DNA from: Glebionis coronaria
Lineage: Eukaryota > Streptophyta > Magnoliopsida > Asterales > Asteraceae
Direction of reading: 5' to 3'
NCBI GenBank assembly: GCA_025667525.1
Contig: CM046882.1
Coordinates: 546,790,630-546,854,629 of the forward strand
DNA: 64,000 nucleotides
The translations under genes and the position numbers were made by a program. How positions within the stretch are numbered: the stretch's first letter is position 1; every line of letters starts with the position of its first letter. A model generated the notes under the pieces. The model made no database searches, was not told the DNA's origin, and worked only from the letters and a program-made list of their open reading frames with translations. Below are positions 11,246 to 22,714 of the stretch, in pieces.

Positions 11246-11660
11246 CAAGTATAGCGAAGACAATAATAAGTCTGCTTTTGCAGTTGCTGTAGTGGAGAAG
11301 ATTTATGCGCATGAGTCATTGACTTTCAATGATACAGTTGCTTGTGAGGTTCTTTCCAAGTGGATGGATGGATTGAAAGAAGAAATGGATACTCGGTTAT
11401 ATGTGTATGAGCTCAGCAACGGTTGCAGGAAAAGCAGTGACGACGGATACGGTTATTACTACGAGTATACACCAAGTATGTTCATACATCTATTTCTCTA
11501 TATAGATTGTATGGTATTTTCTTGCGGATGTAAGGCTGAGATCTCGGTTACCAAGGGTTTGCTGGTTAAAGCAAAGGGAAATATACTTGGTATTAAGATC
11601 ATCAGGAATCAGAGTGGTAATACTCTGAGGGTGTCACAGTCCAGGTTTTAAAACAAAAAG
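11246..11660 (+). pseudogene. Copia reverse transcriptase fragments
   Basis: Only pieces are recognisable: CEVLSKWMDGLKEEMDTR (near 11344), a short stretch around FLYIDCMVF that seems to correspond to the YVDD region with the catalytic pair lost, and AEISVTKGLLVKAKGNILG (about 11538-11600) from the thumb. The fingers and palm are mostly deleted, so no polymerase function is possible. Confidence 0.7.
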
Positions 11661-11944
11661 TTGGTACAGGCTTTGTTGAAGGGACACACTATACTATCAT
11701 TGGAGGATAGTCTATCAGGGGATTGTGATGTGAAAAAGAATAGTAAGTGGTCATATATATATATGCAGTTGGAAGCCAGGAGTATCAGATGGTCTGCACG
11801 AGACCTGACATAATATCTGCAGATGTGGGAATGTTGGATGGGTTTTATCATGGATTACAAACATACGTACAGGTTTTTGTGGAATTTAACTACGTCGTGA
11901 TAAAATCGATCACTATCATGGATAGATAAATCACAGGGTACTGG

Positions 11945-12340
11945 TTGATGATACATGGATGTGCGAGAAGCTGGGAAGTTAAGTTGCAGCACATGGAGGC
12001 TTTATGGACAACTAAAGCGGAGTATATGACACTTACGCACGTTGTGAAAGGAACTATTTGGCTAAGGGGACTCTTGGAAGAGTTGGGTGTTAAGCTTAAC
12101 ATTGTTGCAGTTAATTATGATAATCAGGGCGCGATTCACTTATTGCGGAATCATATTTTTCTTGAAAGGACTAAGCACATCAATGTGCGTTATCATTTTA
12201 TCAGAGGAGTCTTGGAAGCAAAGACGGTTGAAGTTCTGAAGGTGTGTACTGAACACGATGTTGCGGATGCCTTGACGAAGGTGATACCTGGACGCAAGTT
12301 ACAACACTGCTTGGAGTTGCTTAGTGTTGGGATAGGCTAA
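11945..12340 (+). CDS. Copia RNase H C-terminal part (open frame)
   Basis: A 131-residue frame includes TTKAEYMTLTHVVK (catalytic Glu of RNase H), NYDNQGAIHLLRN (Asp) and HINVRYHFIRGV...ADALTKVIPG, the usual end of copia pol. The N-terminal strand with the first catalytic Asp lies upstream in damaged sequence (11660-11944), so the domain is incomplete. The stop is about 20 bp before the 3' LTR. Confidence 0.82.
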   Translation: MMIHGCARSWEVKLQHMEALWTTKAEYMTLTHVVKGTIWLRGLLEELGVKLNIVAVNYDNQGAIHLLRNHIFLERTKHINVRYHFIRGVLEAKTVEVLKVCTEHDVADALTKVIPGRKLQHCLELLSVGIG

Positions 12341-12360
12341 TATAAGCTTAAGGTGGAAAT

Positions 12361-12682
12361 TGTTATGTATTAGTCTTTATTAGCCTAAATCCGTGTCTAG
12401 GGTATAAGTTCCAAGTTTCCTAAATAAGCTAATAGAATAAAGGTCGGTTGGTTCTTCTAAGCCCAACCCGACCCGTAGGACTTTGTATTAGTCGGTTCCC
12501 CCTCGTCTCTATAAAAGGAGGTGAGGGGGACGGGATTCACAACGCATTCTTTATCATGAACTAATCTAATCGATTAGGGTATTACCTTGTGTATTACTAT
12601 TCTGACGATAATCATTGTTGGGTTTTCTTCACGATCGAGTTATCCGCATCTATTTTCCAGGTTGTAGGGATCGAATCCTACA
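12361..12682 (+). repeat. 3' LTR of the second copia element
   Basis: A 322-bp repeat matching 6907-7235, with scattered substitutions and a shorter G tract. It contains TATAAAAGGAGGTG (about 12510), a reasonable TATA box also recognisable as a weaker variant in the 5' LTR. It is followed by the right target duplication. Confidence 0.9.
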
Positions 12683-12687
12683 AAAAA

Positions 12688-13019
12688 ATGAGACCCAAAC
12701 AACTTTTTTGTTATTTTAATTTACTTCCTTGTCAATATAAAAATCCACAACCATTTTGACATGCTTAGCATCGAATGGTGATATTTAGACTTCAAACGCA
12801 TCTCTAATCTATTACAATAAAAAAATTAAGTTAATCGAACAAAACATTAGGCTTAGAATACTCCTATAGTTTAGTCGAACTTCACGCGATTCGACTAGAT
12901 CTTTCATTCATACAAGTGTGACTGGTTAAACCCACCTAACGTTATCATTGTTTGTGCTATTATTTGATCAAAAAAATTAAAAGAAAAAAAGCTGAAATTT
13001 GTCAACAACAATATCTCTA
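12688..13019. other. Spacer, nothing recognised
   Basis: AT-rich sequence with no frame, repeat or RNA gene that I can support. It lies between the copia target duplication and a Helitron 5' terminus. Confidence 0.55.
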
Positions 13020-16000
13020 TCTCTACTACTTATAAAGAGAATTCCCCAATTCCTTGAATGTTGAAAAACTCTCTATTTATGGAATTGTTGAAAAACTCTA
13101 TTATAGGAAATATTGAAAAAACTATAAAGACAATGTTGAAAATTGGTATCACTGAAAATCTTACTCACGAAAGGTTGAAAAGGTGAAATGTATTTATAGA
13201 AATGGTTTTAATCAAATAGAAATTATAACAAAGAATGGAAGGTATTGGCTGTCATATGGCTGTACATTATTACACAAGAAGGTTTGTAGTTTAAATTTAA
13301 ACAACCCTACTTTGTTGATTCATCTCATTCTCTTCTAACACCACTAATATTACCATCACGTCGATACCCACCAAACCAGAACTCTATCACATAGGCCGTT
13401 GCTATTGTAACATTTTATAGTTTTTTGAGTTTTTAAGTATCTGTGATTTTTTTATTCTCTCTTGATCCAACAGTTTTGTAATTTTGAATGTTTTCTTTTG
13501 TATGACTCATGTTTTCTAGATCTGTTGTCGCCGTCGCCGCGTTAAGATGAAAAACCAGCTAGCTGCCGACGCTGCCGCTTCTCAATGGAAAAAGAAGCTA
13601 ACGCCACCCATCTGGTGAAAACGTTACTGCCGCCACTTTATATGTATGTTTTTTTATTGTACAAACCTTTTTGTAAACTTATTATGTAAATTTGTTATAA
13701 AGTTTATGGTGGTCTCATGTTTTTAGGTTTCTAGCCGAATAAAATCTTTCTGGGTCTTCTTATGCTGTACTAGGGATTATGTGGATTCTCCAGCGTAAAT
13801 TATAAATGCTTGGTGTTTGAAACTAACCCGTTTTGATTATCTTTGTGGCTCTTCTTATGGTGACATTGTCTAATGCGAAAAAGTTAGTTTCTGTGATTAA
13901 GGTTGTTAGCTACCTTTTGTGTTTCGATGTAGGTGTAGTTATCTGATTGTTGTTAATGTTTTTGTAGGTTTCCTTTTGGATTGTTTTGAGGTTGGCTGCG
14001 TAGTTAGACATTGTATTTGCAGAATGTGTTGTTGTTGTCTCATTGTAAGTTAAGTGTTTGTTTTCCCCCTGTTTATGATTAATCTTCTATTTGTTGTGTA
14101 CCTGAATTAACATTGTTTAGCGGCTTTTAGGAAAAGCAAACAAGATTTGAATAATACCGGCTATGGTTCTATTTTTAGGATCCAAAACACATGAGTAGTG
14201 CAATCCGATGTAGCTATCAAACGCATTTAAAAGTTTGAAATAAATTTAGTAGGTATGACTGTGCAAAATTTTACGAGTCTAAATTGTTCTTCTTTTCCAC
14301 AAAAATCTAAAGGGTTTTGCGGGCTTGCATTCTGAAAACGGACTCATGAGAGTATGATTATCAGGTTCTTTGTGAATGTGTAATGATGGGCTATCTTAGC
14401 AATAAGGTATAATATGTTTTTCCAATCGATTTTTTTATATTCATAAGTAATTAAGTTAAACCTATTATTTTCCGTTAATATTAACACCATATTCCATATG
14501 CATGCATCAGGTAAAAATGAAAAGAAAATCATGTTTTATCCTAGACAACATCAGGTAATCAAAATGACACAAGATGGATTTTTTCTGGGCAGCCCAGGTT
14601 GCACATATAATGAATGAGTTGCACCCTCACTTTCAGATGTTATACTTAAAATCACAGCTTCTTTACATAGCCACAATGCTCAAATCAAGAAAAATGAATT
14701 AGCAATTATAAATTATAATTGATACATACGAACAACTACAGCCGAAGACGGGTTGTTTGTTGGTTAGTCGAATGTTCGTCATATCCTTAAATTTGATTGT
14801 TTAGGATTTGCTTTGGATTTGAAGTCTTCGATTTTGGCTTTCCATACCTTCCACATTCATATTATGTGTGGTTGAGGCTTAAGATTGGTTAGATATACTA
14901 TTGCTTGACTTGGTTTGCTTTAGCTTAATTTTGTTAGAGAAATAGTCATTAATAATAATGCAACGTAGAATGACTAATGTTGGTGCCTCCTTTTACGGCG
15001 CTTTCTTCCGTGTAAATCGGGCGCATGTTGATTATCAGTCATTTTGTTGGTTACTACATGAACTAGCATCTCATGAATGGTAATATATCATTATTGTGTT
15101 ATTATATTTCGTGATGTGGTTTACAAAAAGTATGTAAACTTTTGTTCTTTACGGGGGTTATATTAGATATTTTATGCATATATTTGCTTTAGTGGAAATT
15201 AACTAGAAATATTTGCTATCTCTAAAGTCTTCAAAGATATTTATGATCAAGTGGAAGGTAAAACAAGATATGCTCAAAATGAAGGGAAGGAGAATGAAAT
15301 AAGATTGGATAGATTGTTAAACACTGTGATGTTATGCAAGATAAATATAACACACAAGAAGTTATGAATATTTTTCTAATATGAAGCAATGTAATGAATT
15401 TTAAGTTCGTCTGAGTTGCAAGATGATTAGTTTCCTCGATGACTTAGATTAAAAACAGCAAATCTAAAACCAGATTGGGGATGATGTCTCAAATTGTTTG
15501 CAAATCACAAGTTACAAACAAGAAGAAGCCAATGACTAGATTGTTACATTACTCGAATTTTTGCCATAGTGTTCTGGATCTACGAAGTTTTGAACACCAT
15601 ACCATATATAGGTTTTGAAGGTTCATTCAGTTCTCATGATGCATGTTAATGGTTTGGTGATAATTGAAAGTGTTAAAAACATTATAACATGGATTTGAAA
15701 AGTAAAAGAGGGTAAAAAAAACAGAAAGCAATGGGAAAAACCTTCGTATAGAGGAATGGAAATACTATTTTGGATGAAAATACAATTTCATTTATGTATA
15801 AATTGAAACAATAATGATAAACCATGAAACTATGAATGTCTTATTTTCATTGAGGAAACAATATTGTATAAGAAGGTTCAGTGTAGGAAACAATATAGAT
15901 CAGCTAGATGAATGAAATTGGGTGATGAATGTATATGGAGTCAAATTAAATCCTCAACATGACCCGTTAACCATGCTTTTATAGCTACTAAAAGATGCAC

Positions 16001-16309
16001 ATAAAAACTTGTGACTTCCTTTAGCACCAACATCACCATCTTGTTCCACAAATAACTCCTCAAAACTCTTTTCATATTAAGAGTTGTTCGCAAATGACAT
16101 GCTTAGTTGCAAAATCCAAAGCCTAAAATGAATAATGCAACTTTAGGTGGACACGGATCCGCTAAGACCAAAATAAGTTGTATATTACAAGATTTCACAA
16201 GATTAGAAACATTAAAAACTAATCCGGTATAATTACTGACTTTCCATGTTGAAATAGTGAGCATTTACATCATCTAATAGAGGTAACAGTTAGCAACGAA
16301 ATATGAGTA

Positions 16310-16990
16310 TCTATACTACATATAAAAAAACACAAAACTTTAAAACTTTAAATGTTGAAAATGAGTTAATTATTAAATTGTTAAAAAACCACTTTTTTAA
16401 GGAATTGTTGAAAAATTAAATGCATAAAAGTTGTATATAATAGGAAATGTTGAAAAATTAAATCATAAACAATTACATAAGCAATCGGGTTTAGTGGTTC
16501 GACCACAAGATTAATTAGGTCGAGTAACTTGGTCACGGGTTCGACCAACGGGTTAACCAGGTCGAGTCATCAGGTCACGGATTCAACCATCGGACCAACC
16601 CGATTGAGTCACCGGGCAACGGTTTGACCATCGGGTTAACCCGATCGAGTCACCGGGTCACGGGTTCGACAACCGGATCAATCCTGTCGAACCACCGGGT
16701 CACTCGTTCCGACCACCGGGTCAATCATGTCGAGTCACCAAGTCACGGGTTCAACCACCGGACACGGTTTCGATCACCGAGAGATCGAGTCAACGGGCAC
16801 GGGCTCGCCTACCGGTTCAACCCGGACGAGTCACCGGGTTACCGGTTTGACCAACGGGTCAATTAATATAGCTTTAACTATCTATCGCTAGGAAATTTTT
16901 AGGTCACGAGTTCGACCACCGAATTAATTAGCAAACCATTAATTATATGTCGTTAGGAAATTCCGCTGCTATGCGCGGGTAATCGTCTAG
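16310..16990 (+). mobile_element. Short Helitron (681 bp) with minisatellite
   Basis: Begins A|TCTATACTACATATAAA at 16310 and ends with a GC hairpin and CTAG|T at 16987-16990, satisfying both terminal rules. It has no coding capacity. Most of the body is a 42-bp tandem repeat. It repeats the TTGAAAAATTAAAT phrases typical of the other Helitron 5' regions here. Confidence 0.72.
16490..16866 (+). repeat. About nine-copy 42-bp minisatellite inside the Helitron
   Basis: The words TCGAGTCACC, GGTCACGGGTTCGACC and ACCGGGT recur. TCGAGT-like words start at 16520, 16562, 16604, 16645, 16687, 16730, 16785 and 16826, spaced 41-43 bp with one 55-bp step. The unit is GC-richer than its surroundings and each copy is diverged. 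The 80-residue frame across it (16624-16866) follows the repeat and is not a credible gene. Confidence 0.85.
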
Positions 16991-17356
16991 TTAGTTAAGA
17001 AGGATCTTAAGAACCTGCATGCAAATAAAAAAAAACCCAAGTTAGTAAAATGATTTATTACACAAAAAAAGTTATAAAAGATAATAAAAATTGAGATGTG
17101 ACAAAATAATTTCTTACCAAAATTATCTAAAAATAAATAAAAATAAAAAATATACAATAAAAACGTTGAGTCGCACAAACGTGAAACATTTCATAAAAAA
17201 TAAAATGAAAAAAAACTTATTCCGCCCTTTCTCAATCAAAACTTAAAAAACATTTAAAAAAAAGTTTTCAATCACCTATCCAGAGTTTAGTTACTGTTTG
17301 ATCTAACCGAAAAACTGAAATTAACCTTTATATAAAGGAGGAGAATCACGCATCCA
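16991..17356. other. AT-rich spacer, no gene seen
   Basis: Long A and T runs, with nothing recognisable on either strand. Confidence 0.55.
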
Positions 17357-17530
17357 TAGGAGTAGTGATTCTCCTCACAAAGCGACTTAAATATATTAAA
17401 CCTCCTCTCTCACACCCCTTCATTCCCTCTCACAATTTTTTCACACACCAATACACACATCCTCCGTTCCATTATTTCACTTTGTTTCCGTTACATTAAT
17501 GGTCACCCCGTTTTATTAATTGGGTTTGCT
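17357..17530 (+). repeat. Promoter-like segment with inverted copy at 35300-35475
   Basis: The sequence from CATCCATAGGAG through CTTAAATATATTAAACC and CATTCCCTCTCACAA to CCCCGTTTT is found in reverse complement at about 35300-35475, with scattered changes. It has a TATA-like stretch (about 17386-17400) followed by a pyrimidine-rich leader, like the 5' end of a plant gene, but no reading frame follows. It may be a relic of a duplicated gene start. Confidence 0.7.
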
Positions 17531-17669
17531 TTTTGGGGTGATTAGTTTGCCCTTTGGGGTGAATGGTTTGTCCTTTGTTATTAACCTTTATATGCATACT
17601 CTCTCTCTCTCTACCCCAATAATACAATTTTGATCGGTTCGATATGATTTATATCACTGTTTCGATATT

Positions 17670-17850
17670 GTTTCGATATGATCTATATTTGGGGATCACT
17701 GTTTCGATATGATCTATATTTGGGGATCGCTGTTACTGTTTCGATATGATCTATATTTGGGGATCGCTATTACTGTTTCGATATGATCTATATTTGGGGA
17801 TCGCTGTTACTGTTTCGATATGATCTATATATTTTGGGATCGCTGTTTCG
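17670..17850 (+). repeat. 37-bp tandem repeat, about five copies
   Basis: GTTTCGATATGATC starts at 17670, 17701, 17738, 17775 and 17812. The core reads TTTCGATATGATCTATATTT then GGGGATCGCTGTTACT. The first step is 31 bp, the others 37 bp. Non-coding. Confidence 0.88.
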
Positions 17851-17984
17851 ATATTTTGGTTGGTTTTGATCTACGCGACCTAATATGCATGTTGTTAACC
17901 TTCAGCTAAATAAGGTAATCTGTGTTTTTTTGGGTGTCTGCTGATTGTTATTTTTGTTCTGATTAGATTCATAGTCATGTTCCT

Positions 17985-18846
17985 CCTATGGATGCTAATT
18001 TTTTTTGGATTTTTTAAAAAGTTTTGGGACTATATAAGGTTTTTATGATATAAAAAGGTTATATAAGCCGAGAGGCTTTGAAATAAGTTAGAAAAATAAG
18101 CTTTTGAGATATAAGCCGAGGACCAAGTAAGCCGTAAGAGCAAATGTTTTTGGCTTATGTTCAATCAGCTCCATATAGTATTTTGGGTTGTTATGGTGTT
18201 TTTGAAACAGATCGTTGCCCCCATTGTTTAATGGGTTGGCGACGAACGATTTATGGTGACGCCGGCTGTTTTTAAGGAGGACCGTTGCCCCCAATCCTCG
18301 GTGGGTTGGTGACGGTCGGCGTAGAGTGATTTTGTTTGGCCTCGATTGATGATGATTGATGATTTTATTTGACTTATAAGAAGATGATTTGAGATACATT
18401 TAGCAAATGTTTTTGGCTTATGTTCAATCAGCTCCATATAGTATTTTGGGTTGTTATGGTGTTTTTGAAACAGTTCGTTGCCCCCATTGTTTAATGGGTT
18501 GGAGACGAACGATTTATGGTGACGCCGGCTGTTTTTCAGCAGGACCGTTGCCCCCAATCCTCGGTGGGTTGGTGACGGTCGGTGTAGAGTGATTTTGTTT
18601 GGCCCCGATTGATGATGATTGATGATTTTATTTGACTTATAAGAAGATGATTTGGGATACATTTAGCAAATGTTTTTGGCTTATGTTCAATCAGCTCCAT
18701 ATAGTATTTTGGGTTGTTATGGTGTTTTTGAAACAGATCGTTGCCCCCATTGTTTAATGGGTTGGCGACGAACGATTTATGGTGACGCCAATTGTTTTTC
18801 AGCAGGACCGTTGCCCCTAATCCTCGGTGAGTTGGTGACGGTCGGC
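17985..18846 (+). repeat. Left part of tandem array (263-bp units)
   Basis: After a partial longer unit (17985-18141), the phrase AAATGTTTTTGGCTTATG starts at 18142, 18405 and 18668, 263 bp apart. Each unit carries two GTTGCCCCC words and GTGACGGTCGGCGTAGAGTG. The third unit is cut after TCGGC (18842-18846) by the LTR element. Frames on both strands (for example 18088-18662, minus) repeat with the unit and have no known domain, so I treat them as non-coding. Confidence 0.9.
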
Positions 18847-19915
18847 TAATATGAGCTTAAATACTCATATCAATTGTAGCTTAAAACAAATGATAAGTGC
18901 ATAATATGTATCAATTTTGCCTTGTATATGCTTGTTTCTTGTTTTTATGTGTGTAGGTACCAAGATCGCGAAAACCAGCGAAACCGGCACGAGTTTGAAG
19001 AAAAAGATCAAAGAAGCCAAAATCGAGCTCGACTTTAGCGGATTTCATCATTTATCAAGTTTATGGGCCTAGTAGGTCCCACAATTGGGTAAATGGGCTC
19101 AAAAGCCCATTTAAGTTTCAAGATAATGTTATAAGGTGTTTGAAAATTCAAAAGGCCCAAGATAAAGCCCAAATTTGCTAGTAACGGATGGAAGTAATGT
19201 AACTTGGGCCAAAAGCCCAATGTTCTCAAAAATGTAAACGAATGGAATAAGTTATGGGCTTTAGGGTTACATGCATTTGGTGAAAGTATATTTAACACAC
19301 GTTTTCAGTCAAACGTGTATAAACGTTCCATTCACACAAATAAATCAAACGATTATTCCTCACCCACTCATGTTTACCACACGTCACCTACACACAATAA
19401 ATAAATAAAAAACTGATCCTTACCCACTCACTTATCCACTCACACAATTTTCCATCACACATTAATAAAATCGATACTATCTATGTGTATCTTCTTTCTT
19501 CTATCTTCCCCAAAGAATAAATAACCAGTAACTTTAAGTTACTGTTCCCAAACCCTAAATCCAATAAATAGTTTAATTAATAAAGGGCTTTTCATCACAC
19601 ATGAAATTCAAGTGTGTGGGAAATAAATCCCCATGGTTTAAGGAAGAGAAGATGGGCAGAGATGAGGCTACGTGGCAACAAATAATTGGGTGAAACACAT
19701 CATTTTCCCCATCCTCCAATCAGAAGGCTTAAAAGAAACACAACTAGCACACACGGATGCCACGTTGGCAATCCGTGTGCTAGATGTGTTCTCTCAACCG
19801 TATGATCAACCAAGAGAGAGGAAATGAAGATCCAAGGGCTGAAAAGAAGATGGAATATGCTCAAGAATATCCGAATATTCTTCCTCAGCAAAGCCCTGGG
19901 ATGACTATAAAAACC

Positions 19916-19923
19916 CTCATTTT
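19916..19923 (+). promoter_or_regulatory. TATA box of the Athila-like LTR
   Basis: TATAAAAA in the context GACTATAAAAACCCTC. It is conserved at 29212-29219 in the other LTR. About 36 bp upstream, GAATATTC (19873-19880) fits the GAAnnTTC core of a heat-shock element, preceded by a second GAA; this is suggestive only. It is the likely start region for the genomic RNA. Confidence 0.65.
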
Positions 19924-21242
19924 CTCTTGTAATTTTCATCCTTTTCTTTACTTTAAAGTTATTATGTAGAAATAGTTCTAGGATTAATCTTGTATTTCTT
20001 TTTATCAAGTCTTGTAATATTTCTGGAAAATTAATGAAAGTTCAGTCGTTTTATTTTAATTCGTGTATCGTTTTTATTGTTTAAAGTGATATACAAATTA
20101 TTTCTATTTACTGTTTCACCATAATAATGTTTGGGATGTTAAATATAAGCTAATAAATAGCTTAAATTTAATATTAGAAGTAAAGTTCTGGATTAATATT
20201 TATCCCTACTGGATAAATAATTCAATAAAAAGGCTGTTGATATGATGGTTCGAATGATGATTATTGGTGGTTCGAATGGTGGTATTATTGGTGACTTAGT
20301 TTCGGGATCATAAGGAAGCTCAGCGCTTTCCTTCGTCTCAAAGGAAATCTCCAAAAGGTGTTTATTTCTTTATTTTACATTTAATTAGATTAAACTTTGT
20401 TTAAGTGTTAATATGTTTTAGATGTTTGAGTAGTTCGTGAGTACTTGTTTTCTGCTTGATTTATGTTACTTCTAGACTGATTTTATGAATATGATAATGA
20501 TTGATCGAGGTTGAATTTGTTTAGGATTTTTTAGATTTAACTATTTTGGCATGAAAGAATTTGGCTGCTATGATGTATGTTGATTCTGATAGATGAGTCT
20601 GCTAAACTCTGTGAAAGAGCTTTTGATTAACTTGTTTGCTTATCTTCATTTTATATTCACTAATATGATAAACTTTAGCTTATGATTGAGAATAAGTAGT
20701 CTTCTGTTCTTTTTAATTGATGAATAATTATCTGGATTAAAGTTTAAGTTTACTTTAACTGGATATGTAGTTTGTTAGATAATCTGAGTTTAAATCTGAT
20801 ACAAATCTTTGCTTGAACTGATCTTACTGATAAATGCATTTATCTTGTTAAAATGTTGGTTTGAGAATCCTATAGTCTTCTTTTAGCTGTATTTAATTGA
20901 TGCATATTTGTAGAATTGCCGATTTTTGTTAAGAATTTATAGAACTGCTTGTTTTGGGAATTACTTTAACTGCTTAATCCGTTTTGGTTATTTTAGTTGC
21001 TGGTATTTAACTTGAATAGCTAATTTTTAGCTGTTTTCTGATATTTGGTATTTCGTTTTTGATTTTGCTGATTTGTTTTGCTATATCTTATGCTGAATTT
21101 TGTTAATATCAGATTTAACTGATCTGATATCTTATTATAATCGTTCTTTTAAGCTGTTAATTATAGCAGCAGTCCACAAGTCACCTCCTGTGACTCCAAA
21201 CAACTTACTGTAAAAAAAAATAATTAATCTAAAAATATGTCT

Positions 21243-21311
21243 CCATCAAGACTCGAACCTGTGACCTCCTGGTCACAGGCCTAGTGTGTTAGCCAACTGA
21301 GCTACTTGTCT
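21243..21311 (-). other. tRNA-derived (pol III promoter-like) segment inside the LTR
   Basis: On the minus strand there is an A-box TAGCTCAGTTGG (21293-21304) and a B-box GGTTCGAGTC (21250-21259), with CCTGTGACC...GGTCACAGG forming a stem between them. This is the layout of a tRNA or of the head of a tRNA-derived SINE. The acceptor stem and a normal anticodon arm are not convincing, so I do not call a functional tRNA. In the 3' LTR, most of it (about 50 bp from the B-box to the A-box) is deleted. Confidence 0.7.
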
Positions 21312-22046
21312 TTTTGATTTTATTACACGTTATTTAATTAATATACTAAAGTTTAATCTTGGCAGATTTTATTTAGTTACATTTTTTTACTTTAATTCCG
21401 TTTAAATAGTTTTCAACTTAGTTTTTATTAAAGTAAATTTTTAGCTTCTAAAAATAATGTTAGATTCAAAATAATATAAAAAAAAAATATAAAAAAAAAT
21501 GTTTTTATCAATTTCAAAAGTTTAAATAGTTTTCTATTAATGAGATTTTAATTATTTTAGAGTTTAAATAAAATATAGTTTTAAAAAGATTATGTTAAAA
21601 AGTAATTTTTAATAAAGTAATTAGTTTAAAAAAGTTAATTATATTTTTAAATAGTTTAAAAGTTATTTTTATTAAATAGAATTATTTTTTATAGATTATT
21701 AAATAGTTTAAATTTTAAATAGATTTAATTTTAAGTAATTGTATTAGATTAAATAATAGCAGGGTTTACGATTCATGCACTTTAGGTTAATTTTTAATAG
21801 TTTAAAATTGGTAGAATTAATTTCTAGTTTAAAAACCGAAAACCAATTCAAGTCGATTGTCCAAATCAAAACAAAGCGTCTCAAATTCACTCGATCTTCG
21901 TGTACAACGAACTTGGTTCATCACGTGTTTAATTGAATTCGTCATTGGTTATATTAGTCTATTACTTTTTCGTAAAGGTAATTTTCTAATTTACCCTATA
22001 ACGTATCAAATTATAACTATACATATCCCGATCACATCAAAAATTT

Positions 22047-22064
22047 TGGCGCCGCTGCCGGGGA
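22047..22064 (+). promoter_or_regulatory. Primer binding site of the Athila-like element
   Basis: TGGCGCCGCTGCCGGGGA lies eight bases after the LTR end. This sequence is characteristic of Athila-type Ty3/gypsy elements, commonly assigned to a tRNA-Asp primer. It is the strongest clue to the lineage. Confidence 0.9.
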
Positions 22065-22714
22065 TCTTGTGTACGATTCGTCTTTGTGGAGATTTGTTGA
22101 TCGTTGATTTGAAGACCCTTTCCGTCCTCGGAAAGTTTTGTTATTTTTCTATTATATAGTATGTATCATTTTTCTCGTTTTTTGTGAATAATATATTGTA
22201 TTACGTAGAACAATAAATTTACATACTTTTCAAATAAGGCCTTAGTTGGGATATCATCACCTAGCTATTGTAGTCGAATCCAAAACAAAAATAAAGGCAA
22301 AATAGATAAATACTAATAAGAAGTTTGAACTCGATTTATACAAACTATAAGGTGGGTATAAGGCGACGTGCTATAAAAAGCCGTCTAAGGAAAAAGGTTT
22401 TTAAGTGCTTTGTGCCACCTCGTTTCCCCGCTTGCTTGTGCGTATATTGAGAGGGACAACCTATTATTGGTCTGCCGACTCAAGTAGTAATAAATCTTAT
22501 TTTTGTAGTTTACTTATTGAACCTCGAGACGTTTAGGTTTTCACCTATCGTTTCAAAGTCGACCGAGGGTAATTTACTTCCATAGTAGTTATCCTTATTC
22601 CTTGTTTTTTATCGATCATTATTGATTGAGCAATACCAAATAAAATACCAAAAATAATCATCTTCTTGTCTAATTTCTTTTCTTCAATCCTCTAAATTAT
22701 CGTCTTTTTAGTGT

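Larger units (their letters stand above)
6907..12682 (+). mobile_element. Complete but degenerate Ty1/copia element
   Basis: Both LTRs are visible and closely similar (6907-7235 and 12361-12682). Each starts TGTTATG and ends CCTACA. The flanks share AAAAA (6902-6906 and 12683-12687), a plausible 5-bp target duplication although low-complexity. A tRNA-Met-type primer site follows the 5' LTR, and a purine tract (about 12350-12359) precedes the 3' LTR. Gag is nearly intact. Protease is frameshifted, most of the integrase and reverse transcriptase is missing, and RNase H survives. The element is non-autonomous and cannot move without help. Confidence 0.92.
13020..16990 (+). mobile_element. Helitron region: outer 5' terminus to shared 3' terminus
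   Basis: The 5' terminus A|TCTCTACTACTTATAAAG (from 13020) and about 150 bp after it match the Helitron at 4018. The only good 3' terminus downstream is the hairpin around CCGC...GCGCGG (16963-16978), then CTAG (16987-16990) followed by T. A second 5' terminus lies at 16310. Either the outer element lost its own 3' end or this is a chimera. The 3-kb body has no gene I recognise; short frames there look random. Confidence 0.6.
18847..22039 (+). repeat. 5' LTR of the Athila-like element
   Basis: Begins TAATATGAGC, where the 3' LTR has TGATATGAGC, so the canonical TG has become TA. Ends CACATCA. The first bases form a hairpin, GATATGAG...CTCATATC. It carries a TATA box and a tRNA-like segment, listed separately. 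Open frames inside (19035-19298 and 19700-20008 minus, 21857-22159 plus) have no known domain. Confidence 0.93.

Noticed and set aside
18088..18662. Overlapping minus-strand frames of 103-144 codons, recurring in the tandem array
   Set aside because: They repeat with the 263/594-bp unit, overlap plus-strand frames of similar length and contain no known domain; their conservation is explained by the DNA repeat.
19035..20008. Minus-strand frames inside the Athila-like LTR, duplicated at 28341 and 29006
   Set aside because: Both copies are in LTRs, so identity is expected; no domain and no start context.
21243..21311. A functional tRNA gene
   Set aside because: A and B boxes fit, but the anticodon arm and acceptor stem do not form properly.
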